64,000 nucleotides of DNA from Parapedobacter sp964498395 (GCA_964498395.1 CAZCHE010000003.1:573245-637244), one strand, 5' to 3'; counted from the stretch's first letter, positions 19,001-27,517 are shown. The notes: generated by a model not told the origin, from the letters alone. Program-made: numbers and translations.

Positions 19001-19492
19001 TACGACCACTGAAGCTTGTGAAAGTGGATTTCCGTATTCATCCCGGACCACCCCACTGATGTTAATGTCTTCCTGGACTTCTTCCTTTTCCTCGATGACT
19101 TCCCGCTTGGGGAGTTCTCGGCTTTCATCTTTCGTCACCGATATGGTGCCCGCAATCATCTTGTACTTCAGCAAGTGTTGACCCAAAATCTTATCTAAGA
19201 CTTCATTCATGGCCACATCCTTGACATCAACGTCCATCAGCGGTGAATTATTCACCACGTCATCACTGTAGAGGAAGCGATAATTGGTCTGTTTAGCGAT
19301 TTCACTAAAAACACGGTCTATGCTGACATTCTTCATGGAGAGCGTGATTCGTTGCGCTTTGACTTCCGCAAACGCTCCGCTGACCATCATCAACATCAAA
19401 TAACATGTCATTTTCATGATAAGTAGTGTTTTTTTCCAGTTCAGGCTACTAGAGCCACCGCCTCTTGTTTTTGAGAATAAAAAGTAATCCAT
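16022..19492 (-). CDS. SusC/RagA-family TonB-dependent transporter with STN domain (locus 2)
   Basis: TonB-dependent outer-membrane channel. I place the start at the ATG at 19492 (MDYFLFSKTRGG); an upstream extension to 19504 would need TTG. This start also puts the junction in the same register as the other three susC genes. Parts: signal ending GAFAEVKAQ, STN domain (~50-100, QTNYRFLYSDD), carboxypeptidase-regulatory-like domain (~145-215), TonB box DEVVVTSFG, plug (LYVVDGIPLDNSGG; AAATVLYGSRAASGVILITT), barrel ending IRVTF. The STN domain predicts signalling through the adjacent FecR. The downstream peptidase and amidohydrolase genes suggest peptide import. Confidence 0.95.
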   Translation of the reverse strand: MDYFLFSKTRGGGSSSLNWKKTLLIMKMTCYLMLMMVSGAFAEVKAQRITLSMKNVSIDRVFSEIAKQTNYRFLYSDDVVNNSPLMDVDVKDVAMNEVLDKILGQHLLKYKMIAGTISVTKDESRELPKREVIEEKEEVQEDINISGVVRDEYGNPLSQASVVVKGAPGRGTNTDDQGRFTLSVPTGAVLVISYIGFTTQEITVNDNRPLTITMADAFEHIDEVVVTSFGIQRDRKTLGYGVSEMKSDELEKSPTTDVTNALSGKVAGVQVTGAGGGFAGSNVTIRGFSTFTGSNQPLYVVDGIPLDNSGGDNSVNTGVVTSSRISDINPQDIENISVLKGAAATVLYGSRAASGVILITTKKGKQGTRNQISVGTNTAIGTVSRFPDFQNEYAQGSNGNYINNVAGSWGPKIAGQTVTNWFGDEEILQAYPNNIRDILQNSISSQNDISFSGATDRYDYRVSYGYTKETGLVPNNDLTRNNLSVNMGTNVTDKLRIGTSFSYTNNTSDRTQSGNQGANPLWRGIYAPRSYDLSGMPYEDEEGNQLWFAAEDHPYWSINHIKNRGEVNRFYGNINLKYDILDWLQADLKVGTDVFNSVSKGFDDMGVRSNANTSSAGAGGVTDRSTTVRNLNSYFTVTGNRKIGENISILATLGNEIIANYRNNLRADGLGIVLRGFDHQKNFLTYNPAIGTSVTEQRAVGVFGDLVVDYKNFLSVNVKARNDFSSTLAPGSRSIFYPALAVSFVPTEAFPSLKSDVLSSLKIRANIGEVGKGTSAYSTNTYYGSASATDGFGSTAVRFPFAGLAGYTLDNGAGNPYLQPEFTREIELGTEVALFNGRIFLDGSVYRRDTRNLIFSVPVPATSGFTSMTTNAGKLSTKGLELLLRVTPVKNANFNWESTFNFTAFRSIVEELAPGVANISIGGFTSPNVRLVPGEEYGQIWSNAYLRNDQGQMIIGANGLPRPTTQVQRVGNPNPKFVLGMNNNFSYKDFSLSFLLDFKYKGDQMSRTIGDLHINGVAAATAEYPRFNADGTPNTPYLFEGVLEDGTPNNVYVTAQQYYSLQGKYVAWEGYVLDATFLKLREANLSYRLPARLLANQNIIKSVNLSVYGRNLFIYAPNYPHLDPEQNLLGISNARGLEFGIQPTARTIGGSIRVTF

Positions 19493-19503
19493 ACTTTTGT
19501 TCA

Positions 19504-19587
19504 ATTAAGGTTAATATCAATAGTTTAATAAAGCGCGAATATTGTGAGACCTTTTTAAACGGGGGTGCTGCAACACTCCCGTTTTCG
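19504..19587 (+). ncRNA. Predicted ~80-nt antisense RNA over the susC leader (locus 2)
   Basis: Plus-strand promoter: TTTG at 19470-19473, 18-bp spacer, TACTTTTG at 19492-19499, overlapping the susC start codon in the same register as locus 1. The terminator stem is AAACGGGGGTG (19557-19567) with CACTCCCGTTT (19574-19584), one G-U pair, followed by a short TTTTC tail. The weaker T-tail makes this the least certain terminator of the four. The start is inferred; the RNA would cover the susC 5' leader in antisense. Confidence 0.5.
19557..19585 (+). terminator. Hairpin facing away from susC (locus 2)
   Basis: Eleven-bp stem with loop CTGCAA and a short plus-strand T-tail. In the susC direction the sequence after the stem is TTTAAAAAGG, without a continuous T-run. 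Stem core and loop (GTGCTSCAACAC) resemble the locus 1 hairpin. Confidence 0.5.
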
Positions 19588-19660
19588 ATTGTCTACGTCG
19601 GGTGTTCCCATGTTTCTTTTCTCTTCATCATTTGGATTATTAGTTTGGTATAACTGTTAG

Positions 19661-20824
19661 TTAAAATTCAATCACTACTTTATTGTCTTCGACAACAAAC
19701 TTGGCACCGCTCACGTAGCTAATCATCTCCAGGACTTGCGACATATTCACATCCCGACTGATGGACCCACTATATCCCTTTTTAGCAGGATAAGCTCCTT
19801 TGAAAACTAACCCTACATCGTACCACCTCGCTACTTGCCCCATAATTTCGCCGATATGGTCACTCTTGAAATAAAATTCTCCGTCTTTCCAAGCGATTGC
19901 TTTCTTGAGGTCAGCTTGCTTCACGGTAATCTGCTTGCCGACACTGGCCATTTCCCCGGGCGACAAAACACGCTCTTCGGTATCGTTTGATACCCTCACT
20001 GCCCCTTCGAGTAGCGTGGTAGATACGTCTTCACCATAGGCGTTGACATTAAAATGGGTGCCCAATACCTCAATGCTCTTGCCATCTACATCCACGATGA
20101 AAGGAGTGGTCGGATGACGAGCAACCTCGAAATAGGCTTCGCCTTTTAAAAAGACTTTCCGTTGGTTATCCCCAAACTGTACCGGGAATTTCAGTTCAGA
20201 CATGGCATTCATCCATACGCGTGTTCCATCGGCTAACTCCAGGTAATACGTACCCGCTTTCGGCACCTCTACCATGTTATAAAGCAGCTCGGCACCACTC
20301 CCACCATTGCCTACATATGTCAATGCACCTTGCGCATTGCGGATGGTGGTGCCATCCTGTTCATTGACACCAAGCTGTTCGCTTTCTAAATCGATTGACC
20401 TGCCATCTGACAGGTGAAGGATTGCACGTTGGCGACCCGGCAAGGCATCATTTTCGAGGAGTTGATACTGGGCTGTTAACGCGGTTTCCGAATCGAAAGG
20501 GCCGGACCAAACAAACCAAGCACCGACCAGCATCGCAAAAGCGATAACGGCAGCCACATACTTTGTTCGTTTGACAATCGCCGTTCCGCCAATCGCCGGT
20601 TTCCTATTAGCTTGTACTTTTTGCCACGCAGCTTCGACATCAAGGGATTCCAAGAAATTCAGGCTTTCTTGCGATCTATTTTCATCGGTTAGTAACTCGA
20701 ACGTTTGCCTGTTCTTATCATTTTCTGCTATCCAACGAAACAATACCTCTTCTTCCTCCTGGGTAAGCGTATCCCGGAGGTAAGCATAAATTAGTTGGGC
20801 AATGTAGTACGAATCAGACGCCAT
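19661..20824 (-). CDS. FecR-family anti-sigma factor (locus 2)
   Basis: Membrane anti-sigma regulator (387 aa) between its sigma gene and susC. Cytoplasmic N-terminal domain (1-~85, with QEEEEVLFRW), one transmembrane helix around 88-106 (YVAAVIAFAMLVGAWFVW), FecR domain (~190-290, with ADGTRVWMNAMSELKFPVQF and LGTHFNVNAYG), and a C-terminal DUF4974-type domain (DGEFYFKSDHIGEIMGQVAR). It is clearly paralogous to the locus 1 FecR across its whole length. It should hold the locus 2 sigma factor inactive until the SusC STN domain reports substrate. Confidence 0.95.
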   Translation of the reverse strand: MASDSYYIAQLIYAYLRDTLTQEEEEVLFRWIAENDKNRQTFELLTDENRSQESLNFLESLDVEAAWQKVQANRKPAIGGTAIVKRTKYVAAVIAFAMLVGAWFVWSGPFDSETALTAQYQLLENDALPGRQRAILHLSDGRSIDLESEQLGVNEQDGTTIRNAQGALTYVGNGGSGAELLYNMVEVPKAGTYYLELADGTRVWMNAMSELKFPVQFGDNQRKVFLKGEAYFEVARHPTTPFIVDVDGKSIEVLGTHFNVNAYGEDVSTTLLEGAVRVSNDTEERVLSPGEMASVGKQITVKQADLKKAIAWKDGEFYFKSDHIGEIMGQVARWYDVGLVFKGAYPAKKGYSGSISRDVNMSQVLEMISYVSGAKFVVEDNKVVIEF

Positions 20825-20965
20825 TTAGGAATGCGTTTTTAATTAAGAAACATTGAAGTCTAAAAAGAATGAAAAAAATTTTAAAAAAAGTGATTTTTTT
20901 ATCGATAGGTGATTGCCAAAACGCAACAAATCGTCAAAAAAGGTGATGGATGGGCTTAGGATGGC

Positions 20966-21505
20966 CTATTTCATCAACAAAAAAAGGCAAATTGCCAAGA
21001 ACTCGGGATTGAGCCTAGCTTTCAACAGCTTAAGACCGCGTTGTTTTTGGGATTTCACCGTATTGATGCTCACTTGTAATTTATCCGCGATCTTCGCGTT
21101 GCTCCAACCTTCGAGGTAACCTAGCCTAAAAATACGCTGGCATTCCCGGGGCAGGGTGGCGATGACTGAATACACTTCATTCATCACCTCGGAAAGGATG
21201 ATATCATGGTCGAAAGTGGAGTCTTCTACCAACTCAAACGGGGATAACCTAAAATACCGTTCTTCGATTTTCGCATCGCGGCTTAGGTTAAAACAGGCAT
21301 TGCGAACCGTGGTATACAAATAGTTTCTAATGGCAGACTCATCATTGGCGATCAGGTCTCGGCGTTCGAGGAAAACCGTAAAGGCTTCCTGAACGATATC
21401 TTCAGACGCTTCTTGGTCTCCCAAGTATTGCCATGCAAAATGGCATAAACGAGGGTAGTACTTCTTAAACAATGCTTCCGATGATAATATACTACCTTTT
21501 TTCAT
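20966..21505 (-). CDS. ECF RNA polymerase sigma factor, sigma-70 family (locus 2)
   Basis: ECF sigma factor of about 179 aa starting at MKKGSILSSEALF (ATG 21505; an ATG at 21514 adds three residues). Region 2 contains YYPRLCHFAWQYLG and DIVQEAFTVFLERR. Region 4 contains CQRIFRLGYLEGWSNAKIAD and the helix-turn-helix SINTVKSQKQRGLK. It is a paralogue of the locus 1 sigma. It is transcribed away from the mrp operon, with 254 bp of shared upstream DNA. Expected target: the downstream susCD-peptidase operon. Confidence 0.95.
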   Translation of the reverse strand: MKKGSILSSEALFKKYYPRLCHFAWQYLGDQEASEDIVQEAFTVFLERRDLIANDESAIRNYLYTTVRNACFNLSRDAKIEERYFRLSPFELVEDSTFDHDIILSEVMNEVYSVIATLPRECQRIFRLGYLEGWSNAKIADKLQVSINTVKSQKQRGLKLLKARLNPEFLAICLFLLMK

Positions 21506-21759
21506 CTCATACACTAATCAACGTTTACCAAAGGCAAACCACGACTAAAAGTTAATGCTCTGCAACTCAATTTGAAGAAAATCTACAATTGGATGTTCAA
21601 ATATTGTTAATTAACTTGGGGTTTACAAAAAAAAATAAAAACCCTCCAAAAATACGATTGGCATTTACCGCAAACAGGACTCAAAATTTCTATTTTCTAC
21701 CTGTACTTACCGAATTTTGGTTAATTTAGCGCGTTTCCAAATTTAAACGAATCTCATAG

Positions 21760-24069
21760 ATGCTGATAGCTGTACTTGCAGGCTTGCTTGTTTCCATTTT
21801 GCACCTTCCGTTTGGTAAATACCTCAAGGGGCGCCTGTCGATACTGGTAGCTTTATTGCCCATTAGCCTGTTTGCCTATTTCGCCAGCTTCATCCCAGCG
21901 ATAAGTACCGGCGGGGGTATTTCTTTCCATTACCCATGGGTACCTTCATTGGGCATCAATTTTGATTTTTACTTGGATGGGCTCTCACTGCTGTTCAGTC
22001 TATTGATTACCGGTATCGGCTCCCTGGTATTTCTATATGCTTCGCCCTACCTCAAGGGCCATCCCTATCTTGATCGGTTTTACGGATATCTAAGCCTCTT
22101 CATGGCCGCCATGCTGGGCGTTGTATTGTCTGATAATGTATTGTTGCTTTTCATCTTTTGGGAACTCACCAGTATCAGCTCGTTCTTCCTAATCGGCTTT
22201 AACAACGATAATGCCGATTCGCGGAAGAGTTCGCTCATCGCATTGGGCGTCACGGGTGGCGGCGGATTCTTGTTGATGGCGGGCTTGATTTTGATGGGGC
22301 ACCTTTCGGGCAATTATTCCATACAGGACATGCTCAGTACCAACGAATTCCTGAAAAACCACGCCCTGTATGGATTGATACTGACCTTGGTTTTTGCGGG
22401 AGCGTTTACCAAATCGGCCCAGTTTCCCTTCCACTTCTGGCTGCCCGGCGCGATGAAAGCGCCAACCCCGGTATCGGCCTACTTGCATTCCGCGACGATG
22501 GTAAAAGCCGGCGTATACCTGTTAGCGCGGCTGCAGCCGGTATTAGGGGGCACCGACCTATGGACTTACCCCCTCATCATCGTCGGTGGATTCACCATGT
22601 TGTATGCCGCGTTCCATTCCATCTTCCGAACGGACTTGAAGGGTATCTTGGCTTATTCCACCATATCGGCCCTTGGCATCTTGGTATTCCTCATTGGAAT
22701 TGGCACAACGGAGTCATTATTAGCCGCCTCGGTATTCATTCTGGTACACGCATTATATAAAGCATCCCTGTTTTTGATTACGGGTGTCATCGACCATGAA
22801 ACAGGCACCCGCGATGTCACCGAGTTATCCGGCTTACGCAAGGTGATGCCCCCTTTGGCCATCGCTGGCTTGCTGGCCGCGCTATCAAGTGCGGGCCTGC
22901 CGCTTACGTTTGGCTTCATCGGGAAAGACCTCATCTATGAAGCCACCCTGCACACCGTAGGCCTATTGGCCATCGGACTTACCGCATTGGCGGTATTGAC
23001 CAATACTTTTCTGCTGTATGCTGGCTTTTTGGCGGGCATCAAGCCTTTTTCGGGCAAACTTCCCGAACGTTTCGGCCACGTGCACCTTCCCCATTGGCTC
23101 ATGTGGGGTGCACCATTATTGCTGGCCGTATTGGGTATCGTATTCGGTTGTTTCCCGGCATTGGCCGATGCGGCCTTGCTCAACCCCGCAGCGCGAGCCA
23201 TGTCTAATTCGACCATCGATTCGCCATTGAAAATATGGCATGGCTTCAATATCGTATTGCTGTTAAGCGGCGTTACCCTTGCCTTGGGAACCTTGCTGTA
23301 TTTTACACGGAAGCCTTCTTCCCAAGCACTGGTTCGCCTCGGCCGGTTCAATGCTATTGCTCCCGAGCAGGTATTTCGAAAATTGGCTAAGACCATCCGG
23401 GTATTTTCCACGCGGTATACCAACACCCTCCACAATGGCTACCTACGGGTCTACCTGTTACGGATTATCATTTTTGCGGGGGCCCTGTTGGCGTTCCGGT
23501 TAATCACGGGAGGGCGCATCGCCATCAATTTCGACAATATTTCTGCGGTTAGCATCTATGAAATCGCGGTATCGGGTATCCTGATCACCGCGCTGTTTTT
23601 AGCCGTCACTACTTCCTCAAGGCTTACCGCTGTGGTAGCGACGAGTGTCATCGGTTACTGTATCTGTCTATTGTTTGTCTTCTATAGCGCACCGGATCTG
23701 GCGATGACACAATTTACCATCGATACATTGACCGTGGTATTGTTTGTATTGGTACTGTTCCGGCTTCCGTCGTTTCTCAACTTTGCTAACCAGCGGGTGA
23801 AGATCCGGGATGGATTTGTGGCGGTGACCTTCGGTGTGATCATTTCCCTCATTGCCATACAAGTACTCAACGAACCGATTGATACCAGTGTCAGCGATTT
23901 CTATGGAGACAACTCCTATATCCTGGCAAAGGGAAAAAACGTGGTCAACGTCATCTTGGTGGATTTCAGAGGCTTCGACACCATGTTTGAAATCGTGGTC
24001 TTGAGCATCGCGGCCATCGGTGTATATAGTTTACTAAAATTGAGGCTCAAAGCCTCTGAAAAGGAATAA
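21760..24069 (+). CDS. mrpA: Mrp Na+(Li+/K+)/H+ antiporter subunit A
   Basis: Largest membrane subunit (769 aa) of the Mrp cation/proton antiporter, related to respiratory complex I subunit NuoL. The N-terminal ~500 residues form the proton-antiporter core (FWELTSISSFFLIGF, HFWLPGAMKAPTPVSAYLHS, and the lysine-containing LSSAGLPLTFGFIGKD). The C-terminal ~250 residues add further helices of the DUF4040/MrpB-like type (FVFYSAPDLAMTQFTIDTLT; DFRGFDTMFEI). It is first in a seven-gene plus-strand operon, with mrpB beginning 3 bp after its stop. The complex contributes to sodium and alkali tolerance and pH control. Confidence 0.97.
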   Translation: MLIAVLAGLLVSILHLPFGKYLKGRLSILVALLPISLFAYFASFIPAISTGGGISFHYPWVPSLGINFDFYLDGLSLLFSLLITGIGSLVFLYASPYLKGHPYLDRFYGYLSLFMAAMLGVVLSDNVLLLFIFWELTSISSFFLIGFNNDNADSRKSSLIALGVTGGGGFLLMAGLILMGHLSGNYSIQDMLSTNEFLKNHALYGLILTLVFAGAFTKSAQFPFHFWLPGAMKAPTPVSAYLHSATMVKAGVYLLARLQPVLGGTDLWTYPLIIVGGFTMLYAAFHSIFRTDLKGILAYSTISALGILVFLIGIGTTESLLAASVFILVHALYKASLFLITGVIDHETGTRDVTELSGLRKVMPPLAIAGLLAALSSAGLPLTFGFIGKDLIYEATLHTVGLLAIGLTALAVLTNTFLLYAGFLAGIKPFSGKLPERFGHVHLPHWLMWGAPLLLAVLGIVFGCFPALADAALLNPAARAMSNSTIDSPLKIWHGFNIVLLLSGVTLALGTLLYFTRKPSSQALVRLGRFNAIAPEQVFRKLAKTIRVFSTRYTNTLHNGYLRVYLLRIIIFAGALLAFRLITGGRIAINFDNISAVSIYEIAVSGILITALFLAVTTSSRLTAVVATSVIGYCICLLFVFYSAPDLAMTQFTIDTLTVVLFVLVLFRLPSFLNFANQRVKIRDGFVAVTFGVIISLIAIQVLNEPIDTSVSDFYGDNSYILAKGKNVVNVILVDFRGFDTMFEIVVLSIAAIGVYSLLKLRLKASEKE

Positions 24070-24072
24070 TGC

Positions 24073-24486
24073 ATGAAAAGTACGATTCTTAAAACGGCAT
24101 CCAACTATCTGCTGCCCATCTTGCTGTTATTTTCGGTGTTTATCCTCCTTCGTGGGCACTACCATCCGGGAGGCGGGTTCGTCGGGGGCTTGATTGCTTC
24201 CATTGCCTTCGTCCTCCATGGGTTTACCAACGGAACGGAAAATACCCTGAAATTACTGCGCTACCATCCGGGGTTACTCATCCCCGCTGGCCTCGCCCTT
24301 TCGGCAGTCAGCATGTTTGCGCCGATGCTTAGTGGGCGGCCCGTGATGACCGGCCTGTGGTTTGACGAACCTTTTCCCGTTATCGGCATGATTGGATCCG
24401 CCTTGTTTTTTGACTTGGGCGTCTACTTCGTTGTCATCGGCGTCGTGCTCACCATTCTGTTTACCATCTCGCAATACAGTGAATAA
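24073..24486 (+). CDS. mrpB: Mrp antiporter subunit B
   Basis: Small membrane subunit (137 aa) with four predicted transmembrane helices. The family signature HYHPGGGFVGGL is at about 27-38, and GLWFDEPFPVIGMIGSALFF precedes the last helices. It lies between mrpA (3-bp gap) and mrpC (7-bp gap), as in canonical mrp operons, so translational coupling is likely. Confidence 0.95.
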   Translation: MKSTILKTASNYLLPILLLFSVFILLRGHYHPGGGFVGGLIASIAFVLHGFTNGTENTLKLLRYHPGLLIPAGLALSAVSMFAPMLSGRPVMTGLWFDEPFPVIGMIGSALFFDLGVYFVVIGVVLTILFTISQYSE

Positions 24487-24493
24487 GTAGGTT

Positions 24494-24850
24494 ATGGAGT
24501 TATTGTTAGTCATATTAATCGGGGTGATGTATGCATCGGGCATTTATATGCTCTTGCGACGCAGCATGGTCAAGCTCCTGATCGGGGTGGCCCTACTTGG
24601 GAATGGGGCGAATATCCTCATTTTCTTATTGGGTCGGATTACCAAAGGCAAGCCCCCTGTCATCGAGGAGGCTTCCAAAGTGTTTACCGACATTTATGCC
24701 GACCCTATACCGCAAGCGCTTATCCTGACCGCTATCGTTATTAGTTTCGGTTTACAGGCGTTTGCCATCGTACTATTGAAGCGGGTGTATGTATTGGTCA
24801 ATTCGGATGACCTTGATGATTTGAATACGCCAGAGGAAGAAGATATATGA
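24494..24850 (+). CDS. mrpC: Mrp antiporter subunit C
   Basis: NuoK-like subunit (118 aa) with three transmembrane helices. Typical segments are YMLLRRSMVKLLIGVALLGN and DPIPQALILTAIVISFGLQA. The acidic tail (NTPEEEDI) is cytoplasmic by expectation. The stop overlaps the mrpD start by 4 bp (ATGA). Confidence 0.95.
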   Translation: MELLLVILIGVMYASGIYMLLRRSMVKLLIGVALLGNGANILIFLLGRITKGKPPVIEEASKVFTDIYADPIPQALILTAIVISFGLQAFAIVLLKRVYVLVNSDDLDDLNTPEEEDI

Positions 24851-26355
24851 CAGATAACTACATCATACTACCCGTTATTTCGCAGCTCTTCGCTGCGATA
24901 TTGCTCCTGTTCTTTTGGCGGAAAACGGTTCCCCAACGCATCATCAGCGCGGTGTTCAGCTTACTGACGTTGGCCATGGCTATCGGCCTGTTTGCGAAGG
25001 TTTGGAACGGCGGGATATTGACCATGCAAGCTGCGGGATGGGAGGCTCCCTTCGGGATTTCATTCGTAGCCGATGTCTTTAGTGCGACCATGGTGTTGCT
25101 CGCATCCTTTGCCGGACTAGCGGTATCCATTTTCTCGGCAATCGGTGTTTCCAGATCGCGCATCCTGTATGGATATTTCCCGATTTTCCACCTGTTGATG
25201 ATGGGGCTCAACGGTGCGTTTCTCACGGGTGACATTTTCAACCTGTACGTTTGGTTTGAAGTCATCATTATTTCCTCATTCGTGTTGATGACGCTCGGCG
25301 GGCGTAAGGCGCAGATCGAGGGTGCGGTGAAATACATGGCGATGAATATATTGGCTTCTATGTTTTTCCTCACCGGAATAGGCATCCTGTACGGGATTAC
25401 CGGCACGCTTAACATGGCTGACTTATCCTTGAAGGTAGCTGCGATTGAAAACCGAGCGCTGGTCGACATCACAGCCAGTTTCTTTGTCATTGGCTTCGGC
25501 ATCAAGTCGGCCGTATTTCCCCTGTATTTCTGGTTACCTTCATCCTACCATACCCCGCCGTCGGCAGTGGCGGCTACTTTCGGGGGGCTACTCACCAAAG
25601 TGGGTATCTACGCGATGTTCCGGGTATTCACACTGATTTTCATACCGGATGATTTCATCAAAGTCTTGCTCGTCACCATCGCGGTGCTCACCATCCTGAC
25701 AGGCAGCTTCGGCGCACTTATCAAGCGCAATATCCGGCGGCTGTTTTCATACCTGATTGTGTGCCACATCGGTTTTATGGTGGGTGGATTGGGTATGTTT
25801 ACCGAGCTAGCCATGGTGGGGGCATTGTTCTATTTGTTTCACGACATCATGGTCAAAACCAACCTGTTTCTCCTCGCCGGGCTTATCCGCCAGTTGCGGG
25901 GCACGATGAACATGGATAAATTGGGGGGATTGTATGCCGAATACCCCAAACTGTCGCTGCTGATGGCCATTGTATTGTTTTCATTGGTGGGTATCCCGCC
26001 GTTATCGGGCTTTTGGCCAAAGATATACCTGTTTGAGGCTGGTTTTATGGAACACCAATACGTGCTGATGGGAGCCATCATTGTGGGTAGTTTCGTGACG
26101 CTCTATGTCATCGCCAAGCTATGGGCCGATGCGTTTTGGAAAGATGCTCCCCAGGAAGAGGAAGGCCTTGTTGACAGTTTTAAGACACTGAGCACTTTCC
26201 AGCAGTCGTTGCTGGTGGTTCCCATTGCCTTGCTGGCCTTGGTATCGTTATACATCGGTTTGGGTGCCGAAAATATTGTGCTGGTTGCCAAGCATATCGC
26301 AGGTGAAATGATGGATACCTCACCATATATTGAAGCCGTATTGGGCAAAAGTTGA
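24847..26355 (+). CDS. mrpD: Mrp antiporter subunit D
   Basis: Second large proton-antiporter-type subunit (502 aa), homologous to complex I NuoM/NuoN. Marker segments: FNLYVWFEVIIISSFVLMTL (with the conserved Glu), FPLYFWLPSSYHTPPSAVAA, and LVGIPPLSGFWPKIYLFEAG with a lysine in the transmembrane channel. About 14 helices can be traced. It partners MrpA in ion translocation. It overlaps mrpC by 4 bp and is followed after 23 bp by mrpE. Confidence 0.96.
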   Translation: MTDNYIILPVISQLFAAILLLFFWRKTVPQRIISAVFSLLTLAMAIGLFAKVWNGGILTMQAAGWEAPFGISFVADVFSATMVLLASFAGLAVSIFSAIGVSRSRILYGYFPIFHLLMMGLNGAFLTGDIFNLYVWFEVIIISSFVLMTLGGRKAQIEGAVKYMAMNILASMFFLTGIGILYGITGTLNMADLSLKVAAIENRALVDITASFFVIGFGIKSAVFPLYFWLPSSYHTPPSAVAATFGGLLTKVGIYAMFRVFTLIFIPDDFIKVLLVTIAVLTILTGSFGALIKRNIRRLFSYLIVCHIGFMVGGLGMFTELAMVGALFYLFHDIMVKTNLFLLAGLIRQLRGTMNMDKLGGLYAEYPKLSLLMAIVLFSLVGIPPLSGFWPKIYLFEAGFMEHQYVLMGAIIVGSFVTLYVIAKLWADAFWKDAPQEEEGLVDSFKTLSTFQQSLLVVPIALLALVSLYIGLGAENIVLVAKHIAGEMMDTSPYIEAVLGKS

Positions 26356-26378
26356 TTAACGTTTAAAACCGCAACGTC

Positions 26379-26855
26379 ATGGTTAAACAATTTTTGATGA
26401 ACCTCCTGCTCTCCTTTATTTGGGTAGCGCTTACAGGTCAATTATTCTTCTCCAATTTCTTCTTTGGCTTCCTATTGGGCTTTTTCTTGCTTTGGCTGAT
26501 GAACCGGAGCGAAGAAGACCAACGGTATTTCAGTAGGGTTCCGAAAATCATTTCGTTTTTATTGTATTTTATCTATGAAATGATCAAGGCTAACATACAG
26601 GTCGCTTACGATGTGATTACGCCAAAGTTTTTCATGAAGCCGGGTATCGTTAAATACCCGATGAATGCAGAAAGCGATTTCGAAATCAACCTATTATCGA
26701 CGGTCATCTCGTTGACACCCGGCACGTTGATCATGGATATTAGCGATGACAAAAAGGTGCTATACATCCATGTCATGTACCTCAAGGATAAAGATAAGTT
26801 TATAAGACAGCTCAAAAACGGGTTTGAGCGCAGGTTATTGGAGATTATACGATGA
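26379..26855 (+). CDS. mrpE: Mrp antiporter subunit E
   Basis: Accessory membrane subunit (158 aa): two N-terminal transmembrane helices (FFLLWLMNRSEEDQ follows the second), a third hydrophobic stretch (IISFLLYFIYEMIKANIQVA), then a soluble domain with the family marker TVISLTPGTLIMDI. The stop overlaps the mrpF start by 4 bp. Function within the complex is thought to be assembly or stability. Confidence 0.95.
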   Translation: MVKQFLMNLLLSFIWVALTGQLFFSNFFFGFLLGFFLLWLMNRSEEDQRYFSRVPKIISFLLYFIYEMIKANIQVAYDVITPKFFMKPGIVKYPMNAESDFEINLLSTVISLTPGTLIMDISDDKKVLYIHVMYLKDKDKFIRQLKNGFERRLLEIIR

Positions 26856-27127
26856 GTTTGAGCCTATATTTTGACTATGTGATACTGCCTATTTTAGCGG
26901 TTTCGCTGGTATTGATTTTCATCCGGTTATACAAAGGGCCGACGATCGTGGATCGCGTTATCGCACTGGATCTGCTCATCACCACTGGCGTGGGGGTCAT
27001 CACGGTATACGCCATTAGTACTAACCAATCCACGTTTATGGATGTGGGCATGATCCTCGCGCTGATCGCCTTCCTTGGCACCATTGCCTTTTCGTTTTAT
27101 TTGGAAAAAAAAGACAGACATGACTGA
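26852..27127 (+). CDS. mrpF: Mrp antiporter subunit F
   Basis: Three-helix subunit (91 aa) with the characteristic segment YKGPTIVDRVIALDLLITTG (helix 2 and its basic-acidic loop). It overlaps mrpE by 4 bp and mrpG by 8 bp. The acidic residue in helix 2 matches the family. Confidence 0.95.
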   Translation: MSLSLYFDYVILPILAVSLVLIFIRLYKGPTIVDRVIALDLLITTGVGVITVYAISTNQSTFMDVGMILALIAFLGTIAFSFYLEKKDRHD

Positions 27128-27506
27128 CATCATCATTGCTATACTCAGCACCATCGGTGCGTTGGCCATATTAATCGCCTCCATCGGGATCGTACGGATG
27201 CCCGACTTTTATTTGCGGCTTTCGGTGACCGTGAAAGCGGCAACGTTGGGCAGTGGCTTGCTATTGTTTAGCGCAGCCATCTTCTTTCCAGAAGTATCCG
27301 TGGCCACTAAAGCACTGGCTATTACCTTCTTTTTGGTGCTCACTGCGCCGGTAGCCGCTCATTTGATCGGCCGTACGGCTTACTTTATCGGCACCACCTT
27401 GTGGAAAGGTACCATTCGCGACGACCTAAAGGGCATGTATGATAAAGAAACCCACTGCCTAGAGAGCAGCAAACCCAAAAGCGGGCCGAGTAGTGCAACC
27501 GAGTAG
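27120..27506 (+). CDS. mrpG: Mrp antiporter subunit G
   Basis: Last gene of the mrp operon, about 128 aa from the ATG at 27120 (MTDIIIAILSTIG); an in-frame start further upstream would extend well into mrpF and is less likely. Signature GIVRMPDFYLRLSVTVKAAT is present, followed by two more helices and LTAPVAAHLIGRTAY. The tail is charged and variable. It ends 11 bp before the stop of a converging gene. Confidence 0.95.
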   Translation: MTDIIIAILSTIGALAILIASIGIVRMPDFYLRLSVTVKAATLGSGLLLFSAAIFFPEVSVATKALAITFFLVLTAPVAAHLIGRTAYFIGTTLWKGTIRDDLKGMYDKETHCLESSKPKSGPSSATE

Positions 27507-27517
27507 GTATCCGGGCG

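Noticed and set aside
21515..21759. Promoter for the mrp operon
   Set aside because: Only a one-mismatch TAATTTAG at 21722-21729 without a -33 element was found, not enough to call.
22935..23435. Minus-strand open frame of 166 codons within mrpA
   Set aside because: Antisense to a highly conserved membrane protein; no family resemblance.
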